Source: Flammulina velutipes (lineage: Eukaryota > Basidiomycota > Agaricomycetes > Agaricales > Physalacriaceae). From it: 64,000 bases of DNA. Within the stretch, counting starts at the first letter, position 1. Every line of letters begins with the position of its first letter. Under the pieces are notes generated by a model. It ran no database searches, had not been told where the DNA came from, and worked only from the letters and a program-made list of their open reading frames with translations. Location: NCBI GenBank assembly GCA_011800155.1, contig CM022375.1, positions 682,001 to 746,000 of the forward strand. The letters run 5' to 3'. Position numbers and translations under genes: made by a program. Shown one piece after another: positions 52,353 through 63,496 of this stretch.

Positions 52353-53438
52353 ATGTCTTCTACGTCTCATCCCTTTGCTCGCGCCCTGTCTCCGATGCAC
52401 TCTGCTATTGCCAGTGCGTCCTCCGCTCCGGCGGAAGATAAGGCGTTGGCCAGGCGGGCTGCCTACCAAGGCGCCGCTACGGTCGACGAACTTATCGCGA
52501 TGGTCCCTTCGGACTATCGCCAAGTGTTGCGGGAGCCCCTTCTCAAGGTGGCGTCCTATACGGACAAGCTCTGTTCGGCCCGCCGTGTCTTGTTGAGATA
52601 CGAGCAGCATAAAGCTGCTGGCACTTTCCCTCCAAGCCTTAGCGCGAAAGCGCCTACGGTCCAGCTGACGAAGGAGTTTTCCGAGACTCCGGAGGCTGCG
52701 GCTCGTAAGAAGGCCTTGGAAGAAGGACACCAGGCTTACCTGGTGCAGCTCCTCGCGAACGCCATTGCGGCCAAGCAGGATGACGTCCTCTTCTTGGAGA
52801 AGGCTCTCACGCCTGAAGCGCTGTTGGTTCCACTCCAACAGGAGATCATGTCCCACACGGACTCGATCTTGAAGGGATCCAAAGTCCCCCGCTTCGGCCC
52901 CGACCCCCAGGGCTCTATCGGTTTACTGGGTTGGGAAGAGAACACGACGGCGATCCAAGTTGGCACTGACATGCTCAACGACGCCCTCTACTACGCTTTC
53001 CGCGTTCGATCCATCGTCGAGTCGCGCGAGCAGGCCGCCGAGGCCAAGCTCGATAAAAAGAAAGCTGTCGCCAAAGCGGCTGACGTTGAGATGGCCGATG
53101 GCACCAAGCCTGGCCCGTCGATTCAATCTTTGATCGACAAAGCAGTCTCCGCCAGCCTCAAGAAGGTGCGCGCCCCGGTCAAGAACGTGAGTCGGTTTCA
53201 TCCGTACTCTCATTCCACCGATAACGATTCTTCTTCATGTTTAGAACAAAACTTCGAAGGATGGCAAGAAGAAATCGTCGGGCCCATCTACCGCCAAGTC
53301 CCCGCCAAGAGGTACCCATCTCCTCCTCTTCCTTACGTTCCCAAAGCTGGACGAAGACCTCCCAGGATCGTTCCCAAGAAGAGCGGCGGCAAGGACTCGG
53401 GCAAGCCGAAGGGCAAGAGTGTCGCGCACAAGAAGTGA
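52353..53438 (+). CDS. PLE ORF1 (copy 2)
   Basis: The protein is identical to ORF1 of copy 1 (offset 4,203). The open frame reaches back to 52299 because one extra C at the junction changes the upstream frame, adding a spurious MDTHLPNPP start; I use the same internal ATG as copy 1. The candidate introns are at 53187-53244 and 53312-53346. The same remarks on function apply. Confidence 0.75.
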   Translation: MSSTSHPFARALSPMHSAIASASSAPAEDKALARRAAYQGAATVDELIAMVPSDYRQVLREPLLKVASYTDKLCSARRVLLRYEQHKAAGTFPPSLSAKAPTVQLTKEFSETPEAAARKKALEEGHQAYLVQLLANAIAAKQDDVLFLEKALTPEALLVPLQQEIMSHTDSILKGSKVPRFGPDPQGSIGLLGWEENTTAIQVGTDMLNDALYYAFRVRSIVESREQAAEAKLDKKKAVAKAADVEMADGTKPGPSIQSLIDKAVSASLKKVRAPVKNVSRFHPYSHSTDNDSSSCLEQNFEGWQEEIVGPIYRQVPAKRYPSPPLPYVPKAGRRPPRIVPKKSGGKDSGKPKGKSVAHKK

Positions 53439-55669
53439 TCGCGTTTAGGTATGACAGACCCACTACTTACCCGGACTGGTTGCTTAATGTCCCACTCCCA
53501 CAGGCCGTACGATATGTAATTTTAAATACTCCTCTCGAAATTGTAGAAGCCGCTCAATTTAAAAATCATGTACATCGTTCGCCTGGCGTGACCTTGCCCG
53601 AAGATATAGAATATCAGCTTAGTGTAGGAATGAGATATATGTTTCATTCACCACGCCGCACGGCCTTAATAAGTCAAGCGTGGCGCGATTTCCAACGTCG
53701 TCTTCGTTGGAGATTATTATTCGCATTCACTAAAGAAGAAGACGATCTCTATGATCCAGAGTACGAGGTGGCGGGACGACAGTCCCAAATTGAACCACCT
53801 CGTCTACCGACATATCTTGAACTAGGCCTCGTGGCTGGGCGGCGCTTCGTTAATAAAACGATCGCCAATATACCGCCCGAGACGGACAAGGACATTCATA
53901 AATCGCTTGCCCCTAGTCCTCGCCTCATTCAAGAGTTCTTATTTGAGAACGATCTGGTCGTTACCAATACCGACAAGAACTTGGGCATCGCGGTGTCTAA
54001 GCGAACCTGGATAATAGAGAAAAGTCGCGATATACTTGCAGATCAATTAAACTACAAGGAAATTATGCTAATTCAAGCTAATCAAATCTGCGACTATCAA
54101 TGTACTGAAATGGAGTTACTTGCGGGGCTTGCTGAAGCCCGTCTCTCCAACGGCAAACAAATCGCTGCCTTTTTGCGGAGTAAGATTACCTTACCGAAAA
54201 GCCAACATACTGTGCCGCGCTTCTACGGTATTCCTAAAATACACAAGGAACCCGTTAAGATGCGCCCAATCGTGCCATGCCACAGCGCCATCCAAAATCC
54301 TGCCGCTAAGTACGTTTCGAAAAGACTCAAACCGATCGTTGAATCGGCGCCAACCATTATTCATGGATCTAAAGACCTGGCGCAAAAATTGAGCAAAGTT
54401 AAGCTATTAAAAAACCGCCGATGGTTCATCGTCACCGGTGATGTTGTCGCTTTCTACCCTAATATTCCGCTCAAACGATGTCTCGATATCGTCACTGATC
54501 TTCACGCGGAATTCTACTACAAGGGACCAGTAAGCGAACATACGATTGAAGAATTATCCGAAGAGGAAATATTCATTCGCTGTATTAAAATAGCTAACAA
54601 TAATCTAGTCTTACAGTATGAGGATAAGTTTTACAAACAACAGCAAGGCCTAGCAATGGGCGTTGCTTGTTCGCCCGATCTAGCCAACCTTTATGGTTGG
54701 TATTTCGAGCGAGAACTTAACATCCTCAATCATCCGTTAATCCCCTTTTACGGAAGATATATCGACGATTGCCTGGCCATAGTCTACGCCTCTTCTGACA
54801 AGGAAGCGTTAAACATTGTCTCGCAACTCGCATACGATAACTGTACGATTGAGTGGAACGTGTCGGATCATTTCCAACCTTTTCTCGACATGACTATTTA
54901 TCACGACAACGATAATAGTATACAACACATGCCGTACCGCAAAGCACGTAACCACCAGGAGAGAATTCCTTGGATATCTCATCACCCGCTTGACGTCAAA
55001 CGGGGTACCTATATTGGTGAGATGTCGCGTTTAGCCACGCTGAGTAGTAAAATCGACCACTACTCCGATGCCATCAAAGCGTTAGCAGCTTTGTATGTCA
55101 AGCGCGGTTACCCGTACGAAATGGTATCGAAATGGACTAAGGAAAATTTCGCCACACGCTGGCAGAGACGGCTTGACGACACAGTTAAGTCGGACGCGAG
55201 CGACGTGTTGGTCCTTAAATCCGAGTATAATACCGCTTGGAATTACTTCTCCGCTAAGGAATTGGGTGACACCGTCCTTGGATATTGGCGCGACTATATC
55301 GTGCGCGCCGAACTCGGTCAATTTGATCGAGCTCATCCGGTCCTGTCTGCAGACGACGAGGGACTATCGGCGACTCACGGTGATCTTCGGACACTTGTGC
55401 AGACGTCTAACGGTCCTTCTCTGATGCCAGACATCCGGAAAATAAATATCCTTAATCGTCGAATGATTGTGAGTCGCAAACGCACTCGCAATTTATTCGA
55501 TCTTACTAGTCTTTGGAAAAAGACGGTTGTCACCACTCTCGAACACGACATTGTCAACGAGAGTTCACAACTCAACGACGACGAGATAGATCTTGTTGGC
55601 GTAAATGAAGCCGGTTTGGAGCCGGGGGATTTGGAGTATGTGTACTACCGTAACGTGTTTCCGATCTAA
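53237..55669 (+). CDS. PLE reverse transcriptase (copy 2), Coprina type
   Basis: Identical in protein sequence to the copy at 49034-51466, including DKNLG, VTGDVVAFYPN and YIDD. Perfect conservation between tandem copies means a very recent origin, strong homogenisation, or a collapsed/duplicated assembly segment. Confidence 0.92.
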   Translation: MFRTKLRRMARRNRRAHLPPSPRQEVPISSSSLRSQSWTKTSQDRSQEERRQGLGQAEGQECRAQEVIAFRYDRPTTYPDWLLNVPLPQAVRYVILNTPLEIVEAAQFKNHVHRSPGVTLPEDIEYQLSVGMRYMFHSPRRTALISQAWRDFQRRLRWRLLFAFTKEEDDLYDPEYEVAGRQSQIEPPRLPTYLELGLVAGRRFVNKTIANIPPETDKDIHKSLAPSPRLIQEFLFENDLVVTNTDKNLGIAVSKRTWIIEKSRDILADQLNYKEIMLIQANQICDYQCTEMELLAGLAEARLSNGKQIAAFLRSKITLPKSQHTVPRFYGIPKIHKEPVKMRPIVPCHSAIQNPAAKYVSKRLKPIVESAPTIIHGSKDLAQKLSKVKLLKNRRWFIVTGDVVAFYPNIPLKRCLDIVTDLHAEFYYKGPVSEHTIEELSEEEIFIRCIKIANNNLVLQYEDKFYKQQQGLAMGVACSPDLANLYGWYFERELNILNHPLIPFYGRYIDDCLAIVYASSDKEALNIVSQLAYDNCTIEWNVSDHFQPFLDMTIYHDNDNSIQHMPYRKARNHQERIPWISHHPLDVKRGTYIGEMSRLATLSSKIDHYSDAIKALAALYVKRGYPYEMVSKWTKENFATRWQRRLDDTVKSDASDVLVLKSEYNTAWNYFSAKELGDTVLGYWRDYIVRAELGQFDRAHPVLSADDEGLSATHGDLRTLVQTSNGPSLMPDIRKINILNRRMIVSRKRTRNLFDLTSLWKKTVVTTLEHDIVNESSQLNDDEIDLVGVNEAGLEPGDLEYVYYRNVFPI

Positions 55670-56380
55670 GAGAGTTAAGCCGTATGACCGGCGATAGTTT
55701 ACAATCGAACTTATTTAAGGTGACCTGTTGGCGTTTCGTTACAGGCTCTTTACCAGTCATGACGCCTCGTTGCTGTTTCGGCAGCGAGGTCTAGCTGGAC
55801 TTATCTAAGGCGGCTCACTGGCGTCTTGTACGCTACGAGTCTTGTCGGTGATTTAAAACTCTGTCGTTCGCGATGGATCTCTCTTTAAAATAGAACAATT
55901 CCTGAACCTTGCCAAGACGGTAAGTACTTCGGTTATTAGTACGTCTCAGACATACTAATCGTGGCTTTTGAGGACTTTCCTAACCCCCATTCCTAACCCC
56001 TAACCGTAAGTGCGCTTGTTAGTCCAAGCGATTTCTAATAGACTGACGACATACTGGTAGCTAACCGCTAACCTAACCCTAGAACCTTTCCCGGCTAACC
56101 CCGAAGGTACGAAGTGTGGCACTCACTTTTCTCTAGGGTTCTCATCACGTGATCCGTGGCTGTGGCGCTTCGTCCTGTCATGTGAGGTCATGTGATCGTG
56201 TCAGGTGCGTCTCAGTCAGCGCCGAGTCTAACATGATTCAGCAGATATCACAAGGCCTTGCGCCACACGGTATCCGTCCAATAGCGTAAGTTTCTCTCGC
56301 TAACCATTAGAAATCACCGTCTCGGCGCCAGTCATCGCCAAGTCATCGATGACTGAGCGTTCACAAATCGTCGATCGCTA

Positions 56381-56451
56381 AGCAGGATCTGAAGAGCTTA
56401 AATGCGAAAGGTCCCAGGTACGTGGTTCCCCCACTACCGCCTTATCCTGCT
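56381..56451 (+). ncRNA. hammerhead ribozyme motif 3
   Basis: Third identical copy, offset 8,405 bp from the first; GAAA at 56406-56409. It lies in the 3' tail of copy 2, about 65 bp before the telomeric tract. Confidence 0.82.
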
Positions 56452-56515
56452 GCGTCGCTCTTCAATAGAGTCATCTACAGTTTCCGCCACCCTCTCGTGC
56501 GTTGGATACTCATCT

Positions 56516-56533
56516 CCCTAACCCCTAACCCTA
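56516..56533. repeat. short telomeric (CCCTAA-type) tract
   Basis: CCCTAACCCCTAACCCTA, three units with one extra C, at the 3' end of the last PLE copy. Unrelated sequence follows (CGGTAGGTCG). Confidence 0.8.
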
Positions 56534-56768
56534 CGGTAGGTCGTTGTGAGAGGGGGTAGAGAAACGAGGTCCCCACCCAAAAATCCACAATTACCCGGGT
56601 AATGAACGGTTGAGATAGTTAGGCGACGCCACACTACGAATACATACTATAACGCTTATATATTTGTGTCACGCTCTTCTTATTGGATCAATATACATTT
56701 CCTACATACAAATATAATCTGTTACTACACTCCTCCCTTCCATACAAACCCCTTAAGTTTGGCAGTAG

Positions 56769-56811
56769 GCCCAGGCCAGCCAGCCCCTTCGGGGCTGGGC
56801 TGGCTGGGCCC
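56769..56811. repeat. GC-rich hairpin with TTCG loop
   Basis: GGCCCAGGCCAGCCAGCCCC, TTCG, then GGGGCTGGGCTGGCTGGGCC form a stem of about 19-20 bp with one or two mismatches. C-TTCG-G is an especially stable RNA tetraloop. It could be a terminator, a processing hairpin or a MITE end. Confidence 0.8.
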
Positions 56812-57308
56812 AGTAGTGTTGCACGGTCACTATACGCATTCCCATCTCCACTTTGGCTCTCGACGCTGCTCATGGTTTGCTTTCGAGATGTTGTGGAAGT
56901 CCAGAGCATCGGGTCGTGCGGTCATGGCACCTACAGAGTACGATGAGCACACCAAAATATGTACAGCTGGCCAGTACTCAACGAAGACTATGAAGAGACG
57001 CGGAGGAGCCGATCTTGGCATGGGATATCAGAATGTGAGAGCAGACAGGATGGATACATCTTCGTAGGGTTCATCCTCCATATGTTCCAGTCGGTAGCAA
57101 CAATAGTAGTAGCTGTTACGCCGTTTCTGAATGCAGATGAGGTCGAAGTCTAGCGTGCGCACGAGGCAAGGTCATCTGGGGATATTAAATATTGAGAGGA
57201 TGCACAAATGGATACAGACGTACCTCCAATCCACCGAGACCATACCGCAAGACTATCGGTATCGAGTATCAGTCAAGCGCTCGGACGACGCGACATGAGG
57301 GCGAGTAT

Positions 57309-57368
57309 GCCTCCTCGGAGGGATCGAACCTCCCCAGCCATTAAGCTGGGCTCCGAACAGCGAGGAGG
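57309..57368 (-). tRNA. tRNA-like sequence lacking a normal D arm
   Basis: Read on the minus strand: a perfect 7-bp acceptor stem CCTCCTC/GAGGAGG, a T arm GGAGG-TTCGATC-CCTCC with B box GGTTCGATCC, and an anticodon-like arm CCCAG..CTGGG with an 8-nt loop containing TTAAT. The whole fold is about 60 nt because the D arm is reduced to GC-TGTTCGGA-GC. No good A box and no long variable arm. It may be a tRNA pseudogene or a tRNA-like RNA. Confidence 0.5.
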
Positions 57369-58805
57369 ATGAGTGTCCACCGCAGAGCAGCATGGGCCGT
57401 TATGGGAGAGGCAACCACCTGGGAGACGTGGATAATACCAGGAATAGCGCAGCTGGAATGGCAGAAAGATCTTGAGGATTACGAGCAGTCAACATTGCGG
57501 CTGCAAGGTACGTTATATAGGAAAGAGGATAGATGGAATGCAACACACCATACTGAGTAATCAAGGACTATTCCAGGATTGTGCATTCGAAATGACACAA
57601 ATATCCTGCTCAGTAGGCGTTCCGGCTGCGATGTACATTAAATATGAAGGGGAATAAATAGAATCCAACACACCAAAGAGCAGTGTCTCGCCCATCCGTT
57701 GATCTGCTACGCGCGATGACACTTCCTTTGCTGCACCCTGCAACCAAGACCTCTGTTCGCAGCGAAGATAATTATGTGCGTTGTAGATAGTAGCAGAAGA
57801 GCCTGGGCGCGGCGTGCGCAATCTTTCTGTGTGGACGGTGGAACCGACGAAAGCGATGAAAAAAATACGACGCACGGGAACGGTGTCCGCCAAAATCATT
57901 CATCTGCACAGCGGCTTGTCCGTCGTTGGGCCCTTCTGCCAGCATATTCATTCAATGACGCCTGGATGATTGATTTGCACTGCCAGTGCGAACCCGAATC
58001 CGTAGCGGGGAAGCCAGAGATATGGGGCATGTATAGACAGGGTCGTCCTTCGTGTCGCGTACGGAGCTATAAACCCGCGACCAAGAGCAAGGGAGTGCCT
58101 ATTTCCCTTTCGTCGTAGGGTACGATTTGTCGACGCAGTAAAAGCGCACGGCAGATGGTGGTACGAAAGAGAAAAGGTGGATCAGCCAATGATTGATACA
58201 AGGACAAACACATCGACGAACCAAAAAGGCAATGAACGTCTGTAGAGTTACCCTCGAACAGCATCAACGAGAAGCAGGAATAATATCTTATTTCGATAAC
58301 GCACTGCTCGTTCTTCATCAATACTATCACTCTTCTTTGATAGGTCAGTGTGGCGTGTGTAGCTGATATGTGCAATCTCTTCATAATCTTCGACCGAAGA
58401 CAAACTGAACAATGTCAATCTGATTGCAAGAGGTGTCAATGAGGTGAAATAAATAAGCTGTAATATACAATAACGAGTAGTATGAGGGATGCCGAATGCA
58501 TCTGTCCTAGACAGGGCGCGTACATTTGGTGTAGATGTTCGTGTCAGTAGAACGAGGTTGAATAACATAACGGGGCACACTTTTCTATTGGAAATCAGAA
58601 GCGTTACAGGAGAAGTCTGTGATCTGGTCCCATTTCTGATCAAGCGGCGCACTGACCCTCGTACTCTGAGCGGTCCGGCCATTCATGCGTATTTGACTAC
58701 ACGGGTCTCGCGGAAGCGGCTTCAACTTATACTAAGAAATAACAACGCAACGGGATAGCATATAGTATGAATAATCTCGCTATTTTACACTTGATACCAG
58801 AAATA

Positions 58806-60292
58806 CTACACACAATACGGACACTTCGCTTCAACAACTTTTATCTTTTTTAGAACGTTATGCCATCTTTCCCTTCTCCCATATACAGCCGCAGCCGCCC
58901 GAATTGCCTTCGGCGTCCCCCAGATTCTGAGCTCGAGAAGCTGCGCCACATGTCTGCCCCTTTGACGACATCGTTCTTCTAGAACATTGATGACACTGTT
59001 GGGATGCCGTGTCAACAGATCCGCATCAACGCTCAATATCGTCAAGTTGGGAAACAATATGGGGCTATCCACAACGACGCGGAGCACTTCGACCGTCCGA
59101 ATGTGAAGCGACGTGACCGCGTTGTGCATTCCGAAGAACGAGAACACCTCGTCTGGATCTGCGGTAGAGCGGAGGCAGAGCTCTCGAAGATGAGGGAGCG
59201 GTCCAGCGAATAATGGTAGTGTATGTGGTCCGGAAAATATCATCAAAGAGGTTAATGAGGGAAGGTGAAGGCGCTTTGAGATACCCTGGATGATAGGGGA
59301 AATCAAGCGTGTTGGATGGTAGATGGAAAGGGATCGGAGGGTAGGTAGAGATAATGGCACGGAAACCTCGGAGGGAAAAGGACTGGCCATGTCCCTCAAC
59401 ACCGAGATGAAATTTAGTTCGAGGTGTTCCAGTGCGGAAAATCTGTGGAGATACCGAAGACCTTCGAAATCACATGTGTAGGATGTGATCCTGTCCCATA
59501 GGACATCGATCTTTACGTCGCTATTAAGTGTTAAGCACGAGAGATTTGGCGCGCGGGTGAACATGGAAAGGGTCTCGGTGGAGAGCCGACCCCCCAACAA
59601 CTCGAGCTTGGTCAAGCGGTCGAAATCGCAATGGTTCAGCAGTGCAGGGAAAAGAGTTCCCGTCGAGAGCACCAAATGCTTCCAACGTCTCGTTGTCGGG
59701 GGTAGTACATGAGCGAATTTATCCACGCTGCTCACGTCCAGGATGAGGCGGACAAAGAGATCGGAGTCCATCGAACGCTGAAGTACCACGTTCCACTGTG
59801 ATGCCAAACTTTCGAGAGCCTCCTCGTTCATCAGCGCACGAGGAGGAACATCGATGTTTGACCACAGCGAGGCCGTCGAAAGCACGAGTGCACGCCAGCG
59901 CCGAGATACGTAAGATAACGTCCAAGGTGCACGATTTTGTCTTCTCGTTTGGGACCAGGTATGCCATTCAAAGATATGGAGAAGAATGTCGTCGGGAAGG
60001 TGACGGATTGGTTGGATGGCCGCCTCGTGTTGCTTGATGGCCAGTGCACAAGTCGCTTTTGCACTATGCATTCGGGACAGTACAGATGCCATGGAGGCGA
60101 TGCATTGTTCGACGCTTCTAGACACGGAACGTACGGCGTCAAGGCTGATTCGCAAGGAAGGTAGAACATCATCGTTTGTAGGATCGTTGGCGGGTAACAC
60201 ATTTTCCACCACTCTTGGAATCTCTAGCGCTTCAAAAGCGCAGACGGGGCACTCGGGAAATCCATGCAGTGGGGTATGGGATTGGCTGAACG
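58806..60292 (-). CDS. F-box protein 1
   Basis: The main exon ends at 58806 and is open up to about 60292, where an acceptor (CTAAATCTAG) with branch motif suggests an intron to an upstream exon near 60340. A Cys pair (ECPVC) near its beginning is followed by a coiled coil and an F-box: IRHLPDDILLHIFEW.. SYVSRRWRALVLSTASLWSN. F-boxes bind Skp1 in SCF ubiquitin ligases, with the rest selecting substrates. The C-terminal part is a run of Leu-rich segments (LTKLELLGG, LSCLTLNSD, LEHLELNF), as in Agaricomycete F-box/LRR proteins, a highly expanded group. It ends with ECPYCV. The 5' exon was not resolved. Confidence 0.8.
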
Positions 60293-60568
60293 TCGAAGAC
60301 TAGATTTAGCGTATGAAGAAAACATTTGACGGGATAAGTACCTCCTTGAGCTCTCGCGCAAATGAGGAGATAGTGTATTGTCATCCTGGAATCTGGACTC
60401 AGAAAGCGCCGAGATGTTATATCAAGGACGTACCAGAGACATCATGGTGGGAAGGAAAGTAATGTCCGGATGTATCGGGCCGACATATTGACCGAGAAGA
60501 GGGACCACTGAACATCTCAGCATCCCGACTGTTCTAGACAATAGAATGATGATTTATCCAACTTTCGC

Positions 60569-60596
60569 AAGGTCTATGTCGGGAGACATAGACCTT
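60569..60596. repeat. perfect hairpin between F-box genes
   Basis: AAGGTCTATGTC, GGGA, GACATAGACCTT: a 12-bp perfect stem with a 4-nt loop, extended by CGCAAGG/CCTTGCG with a small bulge. A candidate terminator or transposon footprint. Confidence 0.7.
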
Positions 60597-60930
60597 CCTT
60601 GCGTCTCGCGACTCTCGCTACTCAGAACGTGTAGATATTGTCAATAGATGTCCATCTCAAACTCGCATGGACACTGGCGAGAATCCACATGACGGTGATG
60701 AGCTGAACTCATTCGGCGTTCGGAATGAGTCAACACTGTCGCCACGTCTAAATCTCTCGCCAACCTACATGTCATAATTATGGATTTCATTGCGCGCAGA
60801 TACACAGAACGTGTCGGTAATATGATACATCGTATACTGCCAAATACAGCCATTTCAAGAGTACGATATAGCACCTACAAAACGCGAGGATTAGACCATT
60901 ACACCTATTTTGTACCTGAAGTATAGCGAT

Positions 60931-63084
60931 TCACACACTCCTGTTCACCCATCGTGGCCGGCTGATATTCTCACATCTCAGCTCCTTGACACACTCCAGT
61001 TCCCGCAGCATCATCTCTCTCTCATATCCCAGCGCCCAGAATGGTTGTCTGGCCTTAATGATCAGAGAGAATGCCTGGAACACATTGGAACGCGCTATAA
61101 GGGCGTTAAACAAAGGAGTGCCTGCAAAATGGAATATGTTGTGATCCCTTCTCCACCGAGGGTTTTTCTCGCACAGATTGACGGTGAATGAAAGCGACAT
61201 GAGCTTCGGGAGGAAAGAAAATTCGTCATGACGTTTCCTCCGTAAGAGGGAGAAAAACTTGGAAATGGTGTCGTCTTCTTCGGCACTGAACGCCGTAGCC
61301 GTCGCGTTGAGCGTTTCCAATGATGGGATGGACCGTAGGATTCTGATGAAAATGTGGTTGAATGTGACGGATGTCAGCTCGAGTGAGCTCAGTGTGCAGT
61401 GAGATGCCGACAGGAAGGCTGCGGTAGACTGGATAAGCGATGTGGCATTCTGTGTTGCGCGACCATGGAACTTTCGACGACCGGGCACTTGGTATGTACC
61501 GTCCCCTTCGATATTTCCTACGGAGAGTGTTTCCAGAGAGGGACAATAAATGGCGTTAAGGATGGTGATGCTACAGGTCACCAGCTTAACAAGACTATCC
61601 TGCCGACGGCGCCCCGATGCCCATTCAACGCTCGGGGCACATTTAGCTCACATCCCCACTGCCGGTACGTTTCGAGTCGTGTTCCCTTGTACAGAGGGCG
61701 CAAAAAGAAGTCGGGGAAGGAAACGGTAGTCTGTCCGCAATCAAAGTACCACGCAGTATTGAATTCAACGAGATTGGCGTATGGAAGGGGGATAGAAGGA
61801 TTAGGTTCGATGTAGTACCCGCTGAAGAAGAGAATGCTGGTGAACGTCTGGAGGAGTGGGGCATGCATGAACGCGGTGATTCGATCGAACAACTCTAGAT
61901 AACGAGTGTCATGGATGATTAACTCGACAGATCGAAGGAGCGGAAGAGTTTTGGGAAGGTGGAAAAGCCACGAACCCAGAAAACGGGTGTCAAATTGATC
62001 CTCGCACTTCAATATGGCCACTCTAGGTGCCCAAGAGAGGAAGAGTTCTCCAAGTGGTAACAGTCGGTTGTACATTGGAACTGTGGCGTTAATGTGACCA
62101 TACCGCACTCGCGAAAGCTGGTATGCGTGTCCGTGCTCGGCTTCAGCGGGATAGAAAAGAAAGAGGGGTGGGAAGGTGATGTCTCTCCACAGGGCGGAGT
62201 GTCCATTCACTAACTCTCTCCATTTCCGACATACATAGCCAACAACTAGCCGTCCGTCCCATCTGCCATGATGCCATCGTCGATGAGGTCTTTCGTGTTC
62301 CAGGGGGAAAGACAGTTTGTCAACATGGAGGAAAGCGAAGATATGCAGGATTATTTCGGATGGGATGGATCGAATAATTGAAAGTGACATCGCGCGAGAC
62401 GAATTATGCTGCTCCAACGCCGTAAATTGTGCCTCCGATGCGTGAATGGCCTTCCAAATCGCTTCGTGGATGAAAGAGAGCGATACCAGGGAGTACCGCC
62501 ATGTTTGATTCCGGGCGTTATGATTTCCTGCGGATGTACTAAGGAAATCGTTCTCTTTCAGCGCCAGGAGATAAAGAGATTCGTATTTGTGAACGATGGT
62601 CGTAGCGCTACACACAATGATCAGCACCCCACTAGTGAGCAGTAATTCAAGAACTTACAGCACTGCGAGCCTGGAAGGTGTGGTATCTTGAAGCTGCGAG
62701 ACTCCGGCAGTAGATACACATACGCCTGGAAGAGTGGCGTCTTCGCCCAGTACTTCCGCTGGGACGTGCGATTTCACCTTATCCTTATCCCTAAGCAGTC
62801 CCGATAGGCGGTTAGCAGAATCCCGAAGTGAAGACAGGTCAGCTTTCATCTGATCCAACGCGCCGGGTGGAAATGATGAGAGCAGTACGGCGCGTTCTTC
62901 TGGATACAGTTCGTCATTGTGCTGTAGTGCATCCTGCAGGATGCGGTGAGCGTCCTCTCCAATATCGAATCGAGCTTTGTCGTGCGCGAGAGCGGAATCA
63001 ATCCTACGGAAACGTTAATTATGCGTATCGATCTCAAGATATATGGAATGCCTACAACGCCGCGAATAAAACAGGGTGAAACAT
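60931..63084 (-). CDS. F-box protein 2
   Basis: Exons 63056-63084 (ATG at 63084), 62659-63003 and then 62607 downward, joined by introns of 52 and 51 bp with phases that agree. Exon 2 encodes the helical N-terminal part (DSALAHDKARFDIGEDAHRI, FPPGALDQMKADLSSLRDSA). The F-box is IIRSIPSEIILHIFAFLHVD with YVCRKWRELVNGHSALWRDI. Leu-rich segments follow. Near 61580-61650 the frame changes: the first frame ends at 61578, while the second (LVKLVTCSITILNAIYCPSL) continues to 60931. I could not find a clean intron, so this may be an unrecognised splice or a frameshift. Role as for SCF substrate adaptors; target unknown. Confidence 0.72.
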
Positions 63085-63496
63085 TGACGGTATAGGATAG
63101 CGAAAGAGCTATTCTTCCAGGTAAGTATATTTCGTTGATTTCGATGAGTTGCAGATGACTTACAGGCTACGCAACAGGATGCTGATGGTACGAAGAAAAG
63201 CTGTAGCGCGTGAGAACATCCGAACCTAGTAAAATTTGCCTCTCATCATCATCAGATCTTCCTTGCTTTCCCCGAATACTAATGTTTTCGCATTCAGCGT
63301 AGCCTAAGTCGATGCCCTGGCCATGTTTCACGAGAAGCGGAGACGAGTATCGTGTCCTTCAGCACTATGGGAAATGTGGCGTGTGCGAGATCCTGCCAAA
63401 GTATCAATGAACGCGAGAATTTGAAAACCGCTTCCCGATTCCCGAACCTCGAGACAACAGAATGAAGTCCAGGCGAAAGATATATACAGAATATAT
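63085..63496. other. short intergenic region
   Basis: About 0.4 kb between two same-strand F-box genes. No further gene seen; it should hold the promoter of F-box gene 2. Confidence 0.5.

Larger units (their letters stand above)
47728..56533 (+). mobile_element. Tandem array of an endonuclease-less Penelope-like element (Coprina type)
   Basis: Three head-to-tail copies: a 5'-truncated tail (47728-48120), a full copy (48121-52323) and a second full copy (52324-56533). Offsets are constant at 4,202-4,203 bp; the only difference I saw is one extra C at the second junction. Each full copy encodes ORF1 and a PLE reverse transcriptase with no GIY-YIG nuclease. Junctions carry CCCTAACCCC, and the last copy ends in CCCTAACCCCTAACCCTA (56516-56533), the C-strand of a TTAGGG telomere. 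That matches Athena/Coprina elements, which prime on telomeric G-overhangs. The polarity implies that a chromosome end once lay to the left. Confidence 0.88.
56534..58805. other. mostly non-coding region with a hairpin and a tRNA-like fold
   Basis: No ORF here has recognisable motifs; frames of 60-144 codons at 56666-58758 look like chance. The region holds the GC-rich hairpin (56769-56811) and the tRNA-like element (57309-57368). Confidence 0.5.
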
